A DNA stretch of 64,000 nucleotides from Halomarinibacterium sp041392125 (GTDB lineage Bacteria; Bacteroidota; Bacteroidia; Flavobacteriales; Flavobacteriaceae): assembly GCA_041392125.1 (NCBI GenBank), contig JAWKMR010000011.1, positions 33,875 through 97,874 on the forward strand, read 5' to 3'. The translations under genes and the position numbers were made by a program. This document shows positions 48,339-57,709 of this stretch, piece by piece (the first letter of the stretch is position 1; every line of letters begins with the position of its first letter). The notes beneath the pieces were generated by a model. It searched no databases, had not been told where the DNA came from, and saw nothing but the letters and a program-made list of their open reading frames with translations.

Positions 48339-48352
48339 CGATAACGTTTTCG
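48339..48352. promoter_or_regulatory. LacI-type operator upstream of the sugar-transporter operon
   Basis: CGATAACGTTTTCG differs from the palindrome at 29855 by one base. It lies 20 bp past the invertase-like stop and 121 bp before the transporter ATG at 48474. Finding the same motif at the two block boundaries of one locus supports a common LacI regulator. Confidence 0.78.
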
Positions 48353-48473
48353 TTAACAAATTCTCAATTTAGCCTTTCAAAAAATCTTTTTTTCTTAAAA
48401 ATTGCAGATATTACAGTGTTATTCCAAAACTTTGGGAGTAACTTTTTTGATTAACGACCAAAAATCTTCAATT

Positions 48474-49784
48474 ATGATTCAAAAGCCTTCTCTTTCCTTT
48501 TGGCAAATTTTAAATATGAATGTTGGGTTTTTAGGCATTCAATATAGTTTCGGACTTCAGCAAACAGCCATTAACCCTATATTTTTATACTTAGGTGCTC
48601 CGGAAGACATGCTCCCAATTTTAAATATCGCAGGACCGGTTACGGGGCTTATTGTTCAGCCCATTATTGGCGCTATGTCCGATAAAACTTGGTCCAACCG
48701 CTGGGGAAGACGAAAACCCTATTTTTTAATTGGGGCACTCATGGGAAGTATTTGTCTTTTTGCATTTCCGCACAGTCCATTATTATGGTTTGCCGTTGGG
48801 TTATTATGGATTTTAGACGTGGGAAATAATATGGCCATGGAGCCTTACAGAGCTTTTGTTGGAGATAAATTACCTGAAAAGCAATTAAGTTTAGGGTACC
48901 AAATGCAAAGTTTGTTTGTAGGCGCCGGAATATTATTAGCGAATGGTTCAATTGTATTGTTTCAATATTTATTTGGAGGAGAATCTGTGGAGCAAGCCGG
49001 TACTATTCCACAATGGATTTACTATTCCTTTTATATTGGTGCTTTTTTGTCGTTAACAACTATTTTATATTCTGTTTTAAAAACTCCTGAAATTCCACCT
49101 TCAGAAGAAGAACACGCTGAAATTAAACGTATCAATGCCCTTCCATTCTTACAACGAGTGAGTAAACCTTTTACCGAAATAGTTGAAGCCGTAAAACAAA
49201 TGCCTAAGTTTATGTGGAAGATTGGTGCGGTGTACTTATTTCAATGGTATGCGCTATTTATTTACTGGCAATTTACCACTCCCCTCTTTATGAAAACATT
49301 GAATTATACCACCTCTGAGGCTGCTTCACAAGCAGCAAAGATGAGTTTAACCTATAACACCGTAACCATGATTGTGGCATTAATGCTCGTGCCATTAACA
49401 CTAAAGTTTGGTGGAAAGAAAATTTACGCCATTAGTTTGTTGGGTACGGCCATAGCCTTGTTTGTGATTCCCTACATATCAGACCCTAATTTGGTCTTAG
49501 TGCCCATGGTGTTATTTGGAATTGGTTGGGCTGCGATGATGGGAATCCCTTATACCATGGTCTCCAAAGTAGTACCACAAGAGCGAAGAGGAGTGTATAT
49601 GGGTATTTTAAATATGATGATTGTAATCCCCATGTTTATACAAACCTTAAGTTTTGGACCTATTTATAAATATTTATTAGGAAATAACGCAGTAAACGCA
49701 ATGTTGTTTGCAGGGGTTTTCTTTGCTATTTCTGCTTTCTTAGCGATGCGATTAACGATTCCTAAGACGGTTTCACCAGAATAA
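48474..49784 (+). CDS. SLC45/GPH-type MFS disaccharide transporter
   Basis: A 436-residue inner-membrane transporter with about twelve helices. The motif SDKTWSNRWGRRKPYFLIGA near residue 60 is typical of sucrose and maltose carriers of the SLC45/GPH group, and GMGYT-like motif GIPYTMVSKVVPQERRG recurs near residue 360. It probably couples disaccharide uptake to protons. The ATG at 48474 is preferred; an upstream TTG at 48402 would add a polar stretch with no homologue-like features. It leads the second block, under the operator at 48339, and supplies substrate to the cytoplasmic hydrolases beside it. Confidence 0.88.
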   Translation: MIQKPSLSFWQILNMNVGFLGIQYSFGLQQTAINPIFLYLGAPEDMLPILNIAGPVTGLIVQPIIGAMSDKTWSNRWGRRKPYFLIGALMGSICLFAFPHSPLLWFAVGLLWILDVGNNMAMEPYRAFVGDKLPEKQLSLGYQMQSLFVGAGILLANGSIVLFQYLFGGESVEQAGTIPQWIYYSFYIGAFLSLTTILYSVLKTPEIPPSEEEHAEIKRINALPFLQRVSKPFTEIVEAVKQMPKFMWKIGAVYLFQWYALFIYWQFTTPLFMKTLNYTTSEAASQAAKMSLTYNTVTMIVALMLVPLTLKFGGKKIYAISLLGTAIALFVIPYISDPNLVLVPMVLFGIGWAAMMGIPYTMVSKVVPQERRGVYMGILNMMIVIPMFIQTLSFGPIYKYLLGNNAVNAMLFAGVFFAISAFLAMRLTIPKTVSPE

Positions 49785-49796
49785 ATACGCTTATCT

Positions 49797-51023
49797 ATGA
49801 AAAATGTAGGAATAAAAATATCGCTGTTTATTATCTATTTTGTTTTTGCAGCCTTACTAAATAGTGTAGGTATTTTAGTAGAAAGATCTCAAACAATATA
49901 TGAGGTGGCAAAACCCGATGCCGCTTTTCTTGAATTATTCAAAGATCTCTCCATTGCTGTAATGGCATTTATTGTAGGCTCTTTTTTACCAAGACTGGGG
50001 TTTAAACGTGCCATGTTAATAAGCTTGGGAGTCGTTTTCTTTGCTTGTCTGGGGATGTATTTTGGAAACTCCTTTTGGTCTGTTAAATTACTTTTCCTTG
50101 CTACAGGTTTAAGTTTTGCCGTGGTAAAGGTGTCTGTGTTTGCATTAATTGGCTATATCACCGATTCTAAAAAAAGCCATAGTTCCTTAATGAACCTTAT
50201 AGAAACGGTTTTCATGATTGGAATTATTTTTATGTATGTGGTCTTCCCCCTTTTCTTTAATGATGAAGTAGATAAGAATGCCTGGCTAAGTGGGTATTTG
50301 CTTATGGCATCTTTAATAGCCATTGCCTTTGTCATTATTTTGTTTTCAAAATTTAATATGGAATCAAAACCTTCCGAAGGATTTGCCAAAGACTTTGCGC
50401 AAATGCTTAAACTGTTTGCGAAACCACTCATCTGGGTTTTTGTTGCTTTTGCTTTTTTATATGTCATGACCGAACAAGGTATTATGACCTGGCTCCCAAC
50501 ATTTAATAAGGATACTCTAAAATTGGATCCTCAACTTAGTTCGCAAATGGCCGTTTTATTAATGATCTCAATTGCTTTAGGGAGATTTATTACTGGAATT
50601 ATTGCTAAAAAAGTAAAATGGATTTATATATCTTCTGTATGTGTAATCTTGGCAATTGTATTGGTATTACTGGTACTTCCGTTAGCTAAAAATGTAGAGG
50701 CTAGTGTTATAAATTCTATTACAGATTTGCCTGTTGTTTCCTATTTATTCCCTTTAATCGGTTTATTCCTGGCGCCTCTTTATCCACTTGTAAACTCTAC
50801 CGTCCTTAGTAGTGTAGAAAAGGAGAAACACAGCTCACTGGCCGGAATATTAACTTTCTTTTCAGCTATTGGAGGAACATTAGGTTCACTTTTAATTGGA
50901 AATTTATTCGATTCTTTGGGTGGGGATAAGGTTTTCTATCTATCTCTTGTTCCATTTTCAGTAATGTTTATTTTGTTTTTTGTCATTAATAAATTTACAA
51001 GTACTTCCTCTTTTGAAAATTAA
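49797..51023 (+). CDS. MFS transporter, probable sugar carrier
   Basis: A 408-residue MFS protein with about twelve helices. The opening IKISLFIIYFVFAALLNSVGI and the FLPRLGFKRAMLISLG loop are consistent with the FucP-like/sugar:H+ branch, but the specific motif is weak. It starts 13 bp after the SLC45-like gene and its TAA stop shares bases with the ATG of the trehalase, so it is cotranscribed. A role in glucose or other monosaccharide movement is plausible, for use or export of the hydrolysis products. Substrate unknown. Confidence 0.8.
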   Translation: MKNVGIKISLFIIYFVFAALLNSVGILVERSQTIYEVAKPDAAFLELFKDLSIAVMAFIVGSFLPRLGFKRAMLISLGVVFFACLGMYFGNSFWSVKLLFLATGLSFAVVKVSVFALIGYITDSKKSHSSLMNLIETVFMIGIIFMYVVFPLFFNDEVDKNAWLSGYLLMASLIAIAFVIILFSKFNMESKPSEGFAKDFAQMLKLFAKPLIWVFVAFAFLYVMTEQGIMTWLPTFNKDTLKLDPQLSSQMAVLLMISIALGRFITGIIAKKVKWIYISSVCVILAIVLVLLVLPLAKNVEASVINSITDLPVVSYLFPLIGLFLAPLYPLVNSTVLSSVEKEKHSSLAGILTFFSAIGGTLGSLLIGNLFDSLGGDKVFYLSLVPFSVMFILFFVINKFTSTSSFEN

Positions 51024-52897
51024 TGATATTTCAGCTTCACATAGAATCTACTCTTAAAAATCTTTTAGCCCAAGAAGACACCGATGGCGATAAAAAAATA
51101 ACCATCGAAGATCAAGGCCCTAAATCTTTTGTACTGAAAAACGAAGAAGGAAAATCCTACGAAATTAAAGGTACTTACCACTTGTCCAATTTGCTACAAG
51201 AATTAGTACTGGCCATGGATAGCAATCAAGAAACTACGGAAATTTCTTTAGAAAATATTGAAGAACCCCCTACGCAACGTATTTCAAGAATGATTCGGGA
51301 ATATTACTGGAACGGTCTTACCCGAACCATGGATGAACACGGAATTCAAGCACTGCTAAACGACTCTAAAAACGAAACGTTGGATGCTGAAACCTTATTA
51401 AGAGTCTATGTGCCGTACCAAGATGATTTCGCTTTAGATTATTACATGAAATTAAAGAGCATTATGCCGTTAGAGGTCATTCAATTACCAAAAAAAGTGA
51501 CTCCTAAATATGTAAAAAAGATAAATAACAAGCCTGGAATCCTCGCTTTAAAACTTTCAGAAAAAAACGAAGAAGCATTTGGAGAACCTTTCGTGGTTCC
51601 TGGCGGAAGATTTAACGAAATGTACGGGTGGGACAGCTATTTTGAAAGTATCGGACTTTTATTAGACGGTCGCACCGATTTAGCCATTGGGATGGCTAAC
51701 AATTTTCAATACGAAATTGAATATTACGGAAAAATCCTTAATGCCAATCGCTCTTATTATTTAACTCGAACTCAACCTCCCTTCTATTCTTCTTTAATTC
51801 TTGAAATTTTCGAAAAAACCCATGATAAAAACTGGTTAAAAACCCACTTAAAAACCGCGATTAAAGAATATGAAACGGTATGGATGGTACAAGGAAAAAG
51901 ACTTACCGAAACTGGGTTAAATCGGTATTTAGCGGAAGGGATTGGGAAACCACCCGAGGCCGAAGAAGGGCATTTTCATCATGAAATAGGTCCTTATGCT
52001 AAAACCGAAGGAATAAGTATTGAAGAATACGAAAAACGTTATGCCAAAGGAAAGATTCTGAACCAAAAACTTGATGCCTATTTTGTTCACGATAGAAGTG
52101 TACGAGAATCAGGTCACGATACTTCATATAGGCTGGAAGGTATTTGTGCCGATTTGAATTTAGTAGAACTGAATGCTTTTCTGTATAAATATGAAACCGA
52201 TTTTGCAACCATTATTAAAAATGAATTTGAGGACTCTTTTGCTATTGGGAAAAAAGAATACTCTTCCACTTATTGGCTTCAAAAAGCATCAGAAAGAAAA
52301 GATCGAGTAAACAAACTACTTTGGAACGAAGAAAAGGGAATGTTTTTCGATTATAATTTCAGACAAAAAGAACAAACCAACTTTATTTCAGCTACCGTTT
52401 TTACTCCGCTTTGGGCAAAAATGTGTTCGCAAAAACAAGCCGAAAAAGTAATAAAAAATGCCCTCCCACTTTTGAAAGAAAAAGGAGGAATAGCTTCCTG
52501 CACCCAAGAAAGTCGAGGAAAAATTTCAAAAGAACGTCCCCAAAAACAATGGGATTACCCGAACGGTTGGGCACCCCACCAAATGATGATTTGGAGAGGA
52601 CTTCAACACTATGGTTTTCATCTGGAATTACAAGAATTAGTATATAGATGGCTCTTTATGATTACTAAAAATGCAGTAGATTACAACGGCACCATCCCCG
52701 AAAAATATGATGTAGTAAGTGCTACACACAAAGTTTTTGCCGAATATGGCAACGTAGGCACCGAGTTTGAATACATTACCAAAGAAGGCTTCGGCTGGAT
52801 GAATGCTTCCTATGAATTAGGATTATCATTGCTGGACGCAACTTACATTTCAAAATTAAACGAATTAACCACCCCCGAAACTATTTTTAACCCATAA
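51023..52897 (+). CDS. Cytoplasmic trehalase, fungal neutral-trehalase-like (GH37)
   Basis: A 624-residue GH37 enzyme that splits trehalose into two glucose units. Both family signatures are present: PGGRFNEMYGWDSYFE near residue 192 and QWDYPNGWAPHQ near 508. No signal peptide is seen. Unlike the E. coli enzymes it has an N-terminal region with an EF-hand-like loop, DTDGDKKITIED (residues 19-30), then GTYHLSNLLQEL and RISRMIREYYWNGLTR, matching the Trehalase_Ca-bi region of yeast Nth1-type enzymes as remembered. The central IGKPPEAEEGHFHHEIGPYA stretch is also fungal-like. In yeast this domain binds calcium and supports regulation by 14-3-3 proteins. It overlaps both neighbours by 1 bp. Confidence 0.92.
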   Translation: MIFQLHIESTLKNLLAQEDTDGDKKITIEDQGPKSFVLKNEEGKSYEIKGTYHLSNLLQELVLAMDSNQETTEISLENIEEPPTQRISRMIREYYWNGLTRTMDEHGIQALLNDSKNETLDAETLLRVYVPYQDDFALDYYMKLKSIMPLEVIQLPKKVTPKYVKKINNKPGILALKLSEKNEEAFGEPFVVPGGRFNEMYGWDSYFESIGLLLDGRTDLAIGMANNFQYEIEYYGKILNANRSYYLTRTQPPFYSSLILEIFEKTHDKNWLKTHLKTAIKEYETVWMVQGKRLTETGLNRYLAEGIGKPPEAEEGHFHHEIGPYAKTEGISIEEYEKRYAKGKILNQKLDAYFVHDRSVRESGHDTSYRLEGICADLNLVELNAFLYKYETDFATIIKNEFEDSFAIGKKEYSSTYWLQKASERKDRVNKLLWNEEKGMFFDYNFRQKEQTNFISATVFTPLWAKMCSQKQAEKVIKNALPLLKEKGGIASCTQESRGKISKERPQKQWDYPNGWAPHQMMIWRGLQHYGFHLELQELVYRWLFMITKNAVDYNGTIPEKYDVVSATHKVFAEYGNVGTEFEYITKEGFGWMNASYELGLSLLDATYISKLNELTTPETIFNP

Positions 52898-53832
52898 TGG
52901 CAAAGGAAATAGACATTATTTGCGTAGGCGAAACCCTTATAGATTTTATTGGCGAACAAGCCGAAGAACCTATCAATAATACCAAAGACTACCATCGATA
53001 TTTGGGAGGTTCTCCTACCAATGTTGCCATGAATATGAGCCGATTGGGCGCTACAGTTGAAATGGTGGCAACCCTTGGAAAAGACGGGTTTGGCACATAC
53101 ATTCAAACCCGATTGAAAGAAGCCGAAGTAGGAATAACCCATATTTTTGAAACTTCTGAAAAACCGACTTCAGTTATTTTTGTCAACCGAACGGTAAACA
53201 CTCCGGAGTTTATAGCGTATCGTGGGGCAGATGCATTAATTACGCAGAAACAACTTCCGGATAAGCTACTTCAAAATAGTAAAATATATCATACCACCTG
53301 TTTTGCCCTTAGCAAAAATCCGGCAAGAGAAACCATTTTAGAAAAAGCTAAAAAAGCTTATGAATTGGGTTGTCAACTAAGTATTGATATTAATTATTCT
53401 GAAAAAATTTGGCCTAATACCAGTGATGCTAAAAAGGCTATTGAAACCTATTGCCGTTATGAGCCTTTAGTAAAAGTAAGTCAAGACGATGTTAATAGAC
53501 TTTTTGGAAAAGGAATGTCGCACGATGAAGTTTTTGCGCACCTTCATTTATTGGGAGCAAAAATTGTTTGCTTTACGTTAGGAAAAGAGGGTGCCAAATT
53601 AAGTGAAAAAGGAAAATCCGTGATATCGCTTTCGGCGTTGAAAGTAGAAAAAATTATGGATGCTACAGGTGCTGGAGATGCCTTTTGGAGTGGTTTTTTA
53701 TTCGCTTACTTAAATAAAAAATCAAATGAAGAGTGCATGGAAGCTGCCCTCAAAATGGCTGCTATTAAACTTCAAAATGTAGGAAGAATACCGGATTATG
53801 CTGCTGTAATTTCTAAAGTATTAAATTTATAA
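52897..53832 (+). CDS. PfkB-family carbohydrate kinase, probable fructokinase
   Basis: A 311-residue ribokinase-fold kinase. The early GETLIDFIGE and GGSPTNVAMNMSRLGA near residue 38 are substrate-site features of fructokinase-type members. ATGAGDAFWSGFL near 254 is the PfkB signature 2, with the catalytic aspartate in GAGD. It would phosphorylate the fructose released from sucrose by the invertase-like hydrolase. The ATG overlaps the trehalase stop (TAATG). Sugar specificity is inferred, as adenosine and ribose kinases share the fold. Confidence 0.88.
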   Translation: MAKEIDIICVGETLIDFIGEQAEEPINNTKDYHRYLGGSPTNVAMNMSRLGATVEMVATLGKDGFGTYIQTRLKEAEVGITHIFETSEKPTSVIFVNRTVNTPEFIAYRGADALITQKQLPDKLLQNSKIYHTTCFALSKNPARETILEKAKKAYELGCQLSIDINYSEKIWPNTSDAKKAIETYCRYEPLVKVSQDDVNRLFGKGMSHDEVFAHLHLLGAKIVCFTLGKEGAKLSEKGKSVISLSALKVEKIMDATGAGDAFWSGFLFAYLNKKSNEECMEAALKMAAIKLQNVGRIPDYAAVISKVLNL

Positions 53833-53850
53833 CACCAAAAACTAACGACC

Positions 53851-55434
53851 ATGACCATTATTACTTTTATCGCCTTTACCCTCTTGGTAGCTGTCATTTC
53901 ATACATTGCAACCCGAAAAACAGATGAAACTAGTGCCGACGGTTATTTTCTGGGAGGGAGAAGTTTAACTGCCACGGTTATTGCAGGCTCGCTTTTATTA
54001 ACCAACCTCTCCACCGAGCAAATTGTTGGGTTAAACGGGCAGTCTTATTCGGAAGGAATTTTAGTTATGGCTTGGGAAACTTTGGCAGCCATAGCCATGG
54101 TGGTAACGGCCCTGTTTTTATTACCAAGATATTTAAAAGGAGGATTAACTACAGTCCCACAATTTTTAGAAAAACGATACGACAAAGGAACTAAAGCTAT
54201 CACTTCAGCCTTATTTTTATCGGGATACATGGTGGTCCTTTTACCCATTGTACTTTATTCCGGCGGATTGGCCATAAGTACCATGTTCAATGTTTCAGAA
54301 GCTTTTGGTGTATCAGATACCACAGCCCTTTGGCTTTGCATATGGGGTATCGGAATTATAGGTTCAATCTATGCCATTTTTGGAGGTCTAAAAGCGGTAG
54401 CCGTTTCAGATACCGTAAATGCGGTAGGATTACTAATTGGAGGATTAATGATCCCTGTTTTTGGACTTTGGGCCGTTGGCAATGGTGATATTTTAGGCGG
54501 AATGACAGAACTCATGGACAAACTGCCGGAAAAATTTGTAGCTGCCGGAAACAGTTCATCGTCTATCCCCTTTGCTACCATTTTTACAGGAATGATGTTA
54601 GTACAAGTTTTTTATTGGGGAACCAATCAGGCCATCATTCAAAGAGCTTTGGCTGCAAAAAACCTGAAGGAAGGACAAAAAGGGTTAATGCTTGCTGCCT
54701 TCATTAAAATTTTAGGCCCTTTAATGGTGGTTTTACCCGGAATTATTGCATTTTATTTATTTCAAGATCAAATTACAAAACCCGATGAAGCCTACCCTAC
54801 ACTAGTACGTGAAGTGCTTCCTGCCTCCTTGGTTGGCTTTTTTGCAGCAGTGCTATTTGGGGCTATTTTAAGTTCTTTCAATAGTGCCTTAAATAGTTCT
54901 GTAACATTATTCGGAGTGGATATCTACAAAGAATATATTAACAAAGAAGCCGACGAAAAAACGATTGTAAAAAAGGGGAAACTCTTCGGAATTGTATTAG
55001 CAGTAGCCTCCATGGTTATCGCTCCATTTATTGCCAATGCTCCCGCAGGTTTATTTGGCTATTTACAAGAAGTGAATGGTTGTTATAGCATTCCTATCTT
55101 AACCATTATTGTGGTAGGTTACTTAACCAAAAGAGTTCCTGCCATTGCTGCAAAAGTAGGTATCCTTTCCGGTGTAATTTTGTATAGCATCAGTCAATTT
55201 ATCTTAAAGCCCTATTTTGGCGAAGAAAACTACCCGCATTTTCTACACGTTATGGCCATTTTATTTGTATTTAACATTCTCATTATGTTGCTTATAGGAA
55301 AAATAGCTCCACGGAAAACAGACTATATTCAGGAATACACCAAACAGGTGGATATTACCCCCTGGAAATATGTAAAAGTAGTGGGAATTGCCATTGTAGC
55401 TATTGTCATTTACACTTACATTTATTTTCAATAA
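53851..55434 (+). CDS. Sodium/sugar symporter of the SSS (SLC5) family
   Basis: A 527-residue polytopic inner-membrane protein with about fourteen helices. GYFLGGRSLTATVIAGSLL near residue 33 is the SSS opening motif, and GAILSSFNSALNSSVTLFGVDIYKEYI near 328 is the conserved TM8-like sodium-site region. It imports a sugar or related solute with sodium, suiting a marine cell. It starts 18 bp after the kinase. With the MFS carriers it gives the block a second, sodium-driven entry route. Substrate unknown; the neighbours suggest glucose or fructose. Confidence 0.9.
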   Translation: MTIITFIAFTLLVAVISYIATRKTDETSADGYFLGGRSLTATVIAGSLLLTNLSTEQIVGLNGQSYSEGILVMAWETLAAIAMVVTALFLLPRYLKGGLTTVPQFLEKRYDKGTKAITSALFLSGYMVVLLPIVLYSGGLAISTMFNVSEAFGVSDTTALWLCIWGIGIIGSIYAIFGGLKAVAVSDTVNAVGLLIGGLMIPVFGLWAVGNGDILGGMTELMDKLPEKFVAAGNSSSSIPFATIFTGMMLVQVFYWGTNQAIIQRALAAKNLKEGQKGLMLAAFIKILGPLMVVLPGIIAFYLFQDQITKPDEAYPTLVREVLPASLVGFFAAVLFGAILSSFNSALNSSVTLFGVDIYKEYINKEADEKTIVKKGKLFGIVLAVASMVIAPFIANAPAGLFGYLQEVNGCYSIPILTIIVVGYLTKRVPAIAAKVGILSGVILYSISQFILKPYFGEENYPHFLHVMAILFVFNILIMLLIGKIAPRKTDYIQEYTKQVDITPWKYVKVVGIAIVAIVIYTYIYFQ

Positions 55435-55444
55435 ACGTATCGTA

Positions 55445-56194
55445 ATGAAGGTTTTCACACTTCTTTTTTTATTGGTTACACAGTTTACGTTTTCACAAAT
55501 TCTGAATGTGGAATCCCTTCGTAAAGTAACAGATACTTCCGGTTGGTCTGGGGCTATAAACCTTAATTTAGAATTAAAGCGAAACACCAACGACTTTATA
55601 AACTTGGGCAGTAACATTCATGTGCAATATAAAATGAACAAGCATTTAGTGTTATTCAAAAATGATGTTTCTTTTGAAAAAATTGAAGGAGAAAATTTTG
55701 ACAATAGTTTAGTTTCTCACTTACGGTACAATTATCGGTTTCACGATAAAATTGCCTGGGAAGCCTTTACACAAGGGCAATACAACAAAATAAACCTGAT
55801 CAATTTTAGAGGATTATTAGGCACGGGACCACGATTTAAACTTAGCAATTCTGAAAACTACAAATTTTATTTAGGCACCCTTGTGATGTATGAATATGAA
55901 GAAGTCGATGACGGTATTACACCTATACAACGTGATGTAAGAGGAAGTAGTTATGTATCGTTTAGTTTATATCCCACAGACAAAGTTTCTTTTGTGAGCA
56001 CAACCTATTATCAGCCTAATCTAAGTGCTTTTAGAGATTATAGAATATCAAGCCAAAGTTCTTTTTTGGTTACTGTATTCAAAAACTTTGCGCTTCAAAT
56101 TAATTATGTTTTTACTTACGATGCTTTCCCGGCAATAGGAATTCCGAAGTCACAATACAACTTCAACACAGGATTTACGTATAGTTTCGATTAA
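55445..56194 (+). CDS. DUF481-family outer-membrane protein
   Basis: A 249-residue protein with the ATG at 55445 giving a clean signal peptide (MKVFTLLFLLVTQFTFSQ). The rest is a regular series of beta strands in the DUF481 pattern (SGAINLNLELKRNTND, NIHVQYKMNKHLVLFK, AWEAFTQGQYNKI). A small outer-membrane barrel is likely. An upstream start at 55403 would overlap the symporter by 32 bp. It lies 10 bp after the symporter and ends the sugar locus. Function unknown. Confidence 0.82.
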   Translation: MKVFTLLFLLVTQFTFSQILNVESLRKVTDTSGWSGAINLNLELKRNTNDFINLGSNIHVQYKMNKHLVLFKNDVSFEKIEGENFDNSLVSHLRYNYRFHDKIAWEAFTQGQYNKINLINFRGLLGTGPRFKLSNSENYKFYLGTLVMYEYEEVDDGITPIQRDVRGSSYVSFSLYPTDKVSFVSTTYYQPNLSAFRDYRISSQSSFLVTVFKNFALQINYVFTYDAFPAIGIPKSQYNFNTGFTYSFD

Positions 56195-56305
56195 TTTTTT
56201 TCAAAAACTAACGTAAGCTTTTTATGTATTCATAGACTACTTCGTTATATTTACCTACAACAGAAACCGCATGCGGGTATCTTTCGTAAATAAATTAAAA
56301 AATAT

Positions 56306-56635
56306 ATGTCATATTACGATCCAAAGGACTTAAGAAAATTCGGAAACATTACCGAGTGGAGTGAAGAACTGGGTACAAAATTTTTCGATTACTACGGAAA
56401 AGTATTTGAAGAAGGAGCACTCACAGCTCGTGAAAAATCACTCATTGCCCTCGCTGTAGCACACACCGAAATGTGCCCTTACTGCATAGACGCTTACACC
56501 AAAGATGGCTTGCAGCGAGGAATTACCAAAGAAGAAATGATGGAAGCCGTTCATGTAGGAGCTGCCATTAAAAGTGGTGCCAGCTTAGTTCATGGGGTCA
56601 TGATGATGAATAAGGTGAATAAGTTAGACGGATAA
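56306..56635 (+). CDS. Arsenosugar-associated carboxymuconolactone decarboxylase/peroxidase-like protein
   Basis: A 109-residue single CMD/AhpD-fold domain with a CPYC pair at Cys57/Cys60, preceded by EKSLIALAVAHTEM. The histidine that follows the second cysteine in AhpD is replaced here by Tyr64, so true AhpD chemistry is uncertain. This is the family named in databases as arsenosugar biosynthesis-associated peroxidase-like, and it is 9 bp before arsS. A weak -7 element (TATATTTA at 56246-56253) lies 53 bp upstream. A redox role for arsenic intermediates is inferred. Confidence 0.85.
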   Translation: MSYYDPKDLRKFGNITEWSEELGTKFFDYYGKVFEEGALTAREKSLIALAVAHTEMCPYCIDAYTKDGLQRGITKEEMMEAVHVGAAIKSGASLVHGVMMMNKVNKLDG

Positions 56636-56644
56636 AAGAACGAT

Positions 56645-57709
56645 ATGACCAAATTAAAAACACAGTCCCTTCACAAAAGGGAAAGTGAACTTGCCAACGC
56701 CCATACACAACTTGAATTTCTCTCCAACGGAATTTTTGCCAATGGCGAATTACCTACTTTTGCTGAAAAAATAAAGAACAGCGGGCAGTTTCCGCTAAAG
56801 CCCAAAAAACTGGAAATACTTCAAATTAATGTGGGCTATATGTGCAACCAAGTTTGCGAACACTGCCACGTTGATGCAGGTCCTGATAGAGAGGAAATCA
56901 TGACCAAAGAGACCATGCAACAATGTCTCGATGTTATTAAAAATACCGGAGCGCATACACTCGACTTAACGGGAGGCGCACCCGAAATGAACCCCAACTT
57001 TCGTTGGTTTGTTGAAGAAGCCAGTAAAGCGGGGATAAAAGATTTTATTGTACGTAGTAACTTAACCATTATTGTTGCCAATAAAAAATACCACGATCTT
57101 CCTGAATTTTTCAAAAAGCACAACGTCCATATAGTAAGTAGTATGCCCCACTGGACCAAAGGAAAGACAGACAAACAACGAGGTGATGGTGTTTTTGAAG
57201 CTTCTATAAAAGCCTTACAAATGTTAAATGATGTTGGCTACGGAATGCCGGGAAGTGATTTAAAATTAGATTTGGTGTACAATCCAAGTGGAGCTTTTTT
57301 ACCTAGCGATCAAGGAGGTCTTGAAAAAGATTTTAAAAAAGCATTGTTTGAAGATTTTGGAATCGAGTTTCATAACCTTTTTGCTATAACCAATCTTCCT
57401 ATCTCGCGTTTTTTAGATTACCTTATTGCTAGTGACAATTATGAAGATTATATGTATTCTTTAGTGGAAGCCTTTAATCCTTCAGCTGTTACAAATGTTA
57501 TGTGTACCAATACCATTTCTGTAAGTTGGGATGGATGGCTATATGATTGCGATTTTAACCAAATGCTGGAATTGAAAGTAGCCAGTAAAGTGAAGCATAT
57601 TTCAGAATACAACGAAGCCATTTTAACGAATCGAAATATTATTATTTCACAGCACTGTTATGGCTGCACAGCCGGTGCAGGAAGTAGTTGTCAAGGAGCT
57701 GTAGCATGA
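56645..57709 (+). CDS. arsS: Radical SAM arsenosugar biosynthesis protein ArsS
   Basis: A 354-residue radical SAM enzyme. The cluster motif is CNQVCEHC (Cys67, Cys71, Cys74), followed by DLTGGAPEMNP near residue 115, the SAM-binding GGE-type motif. The C-terminal DUF3641 region has QHCYGCTAGAGSSCQG, extra cysteines that could hold a second cluster. In known systems ArsS transfers a 5'-deoxyadenosyl group to dimethylarsenite. Its TGA overlaps the rhodanese ATG (ATGA), so translation is coupled. Length and motif placement are normal. Confidence 0.93.
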   Translation: MTKLKTQSLHKRESELANAHTQLEFLSNGIFANGELPTFAEKIKNSGQFPLKPKKLEILQINVGYMCNQVCEHCHVDAGPDREEIMTKETMQQCLDVIKNTGAHTLDLTGGAPEMNPNFRWFVEEASKAGIKDFIVRSNLTIIVANKKYHDLPEFFKKHNVHIVSSMPHWTKGKTDKQRGDGVFEASIKALQMLNDVGYGMPGSDLKLDLVYNPSGAFLPSDQGGLEKDFKKALFEDFGIEFHNLFAITNLPISRFLDYLIASDNYEDYMYSLVEAFNPSAVTNVMCTNTISVSWDGWLYDCDFNQMLELKVASKVKHISEYNEAILTNRNIIISQHCYGCTAGAGSSCQGAVA

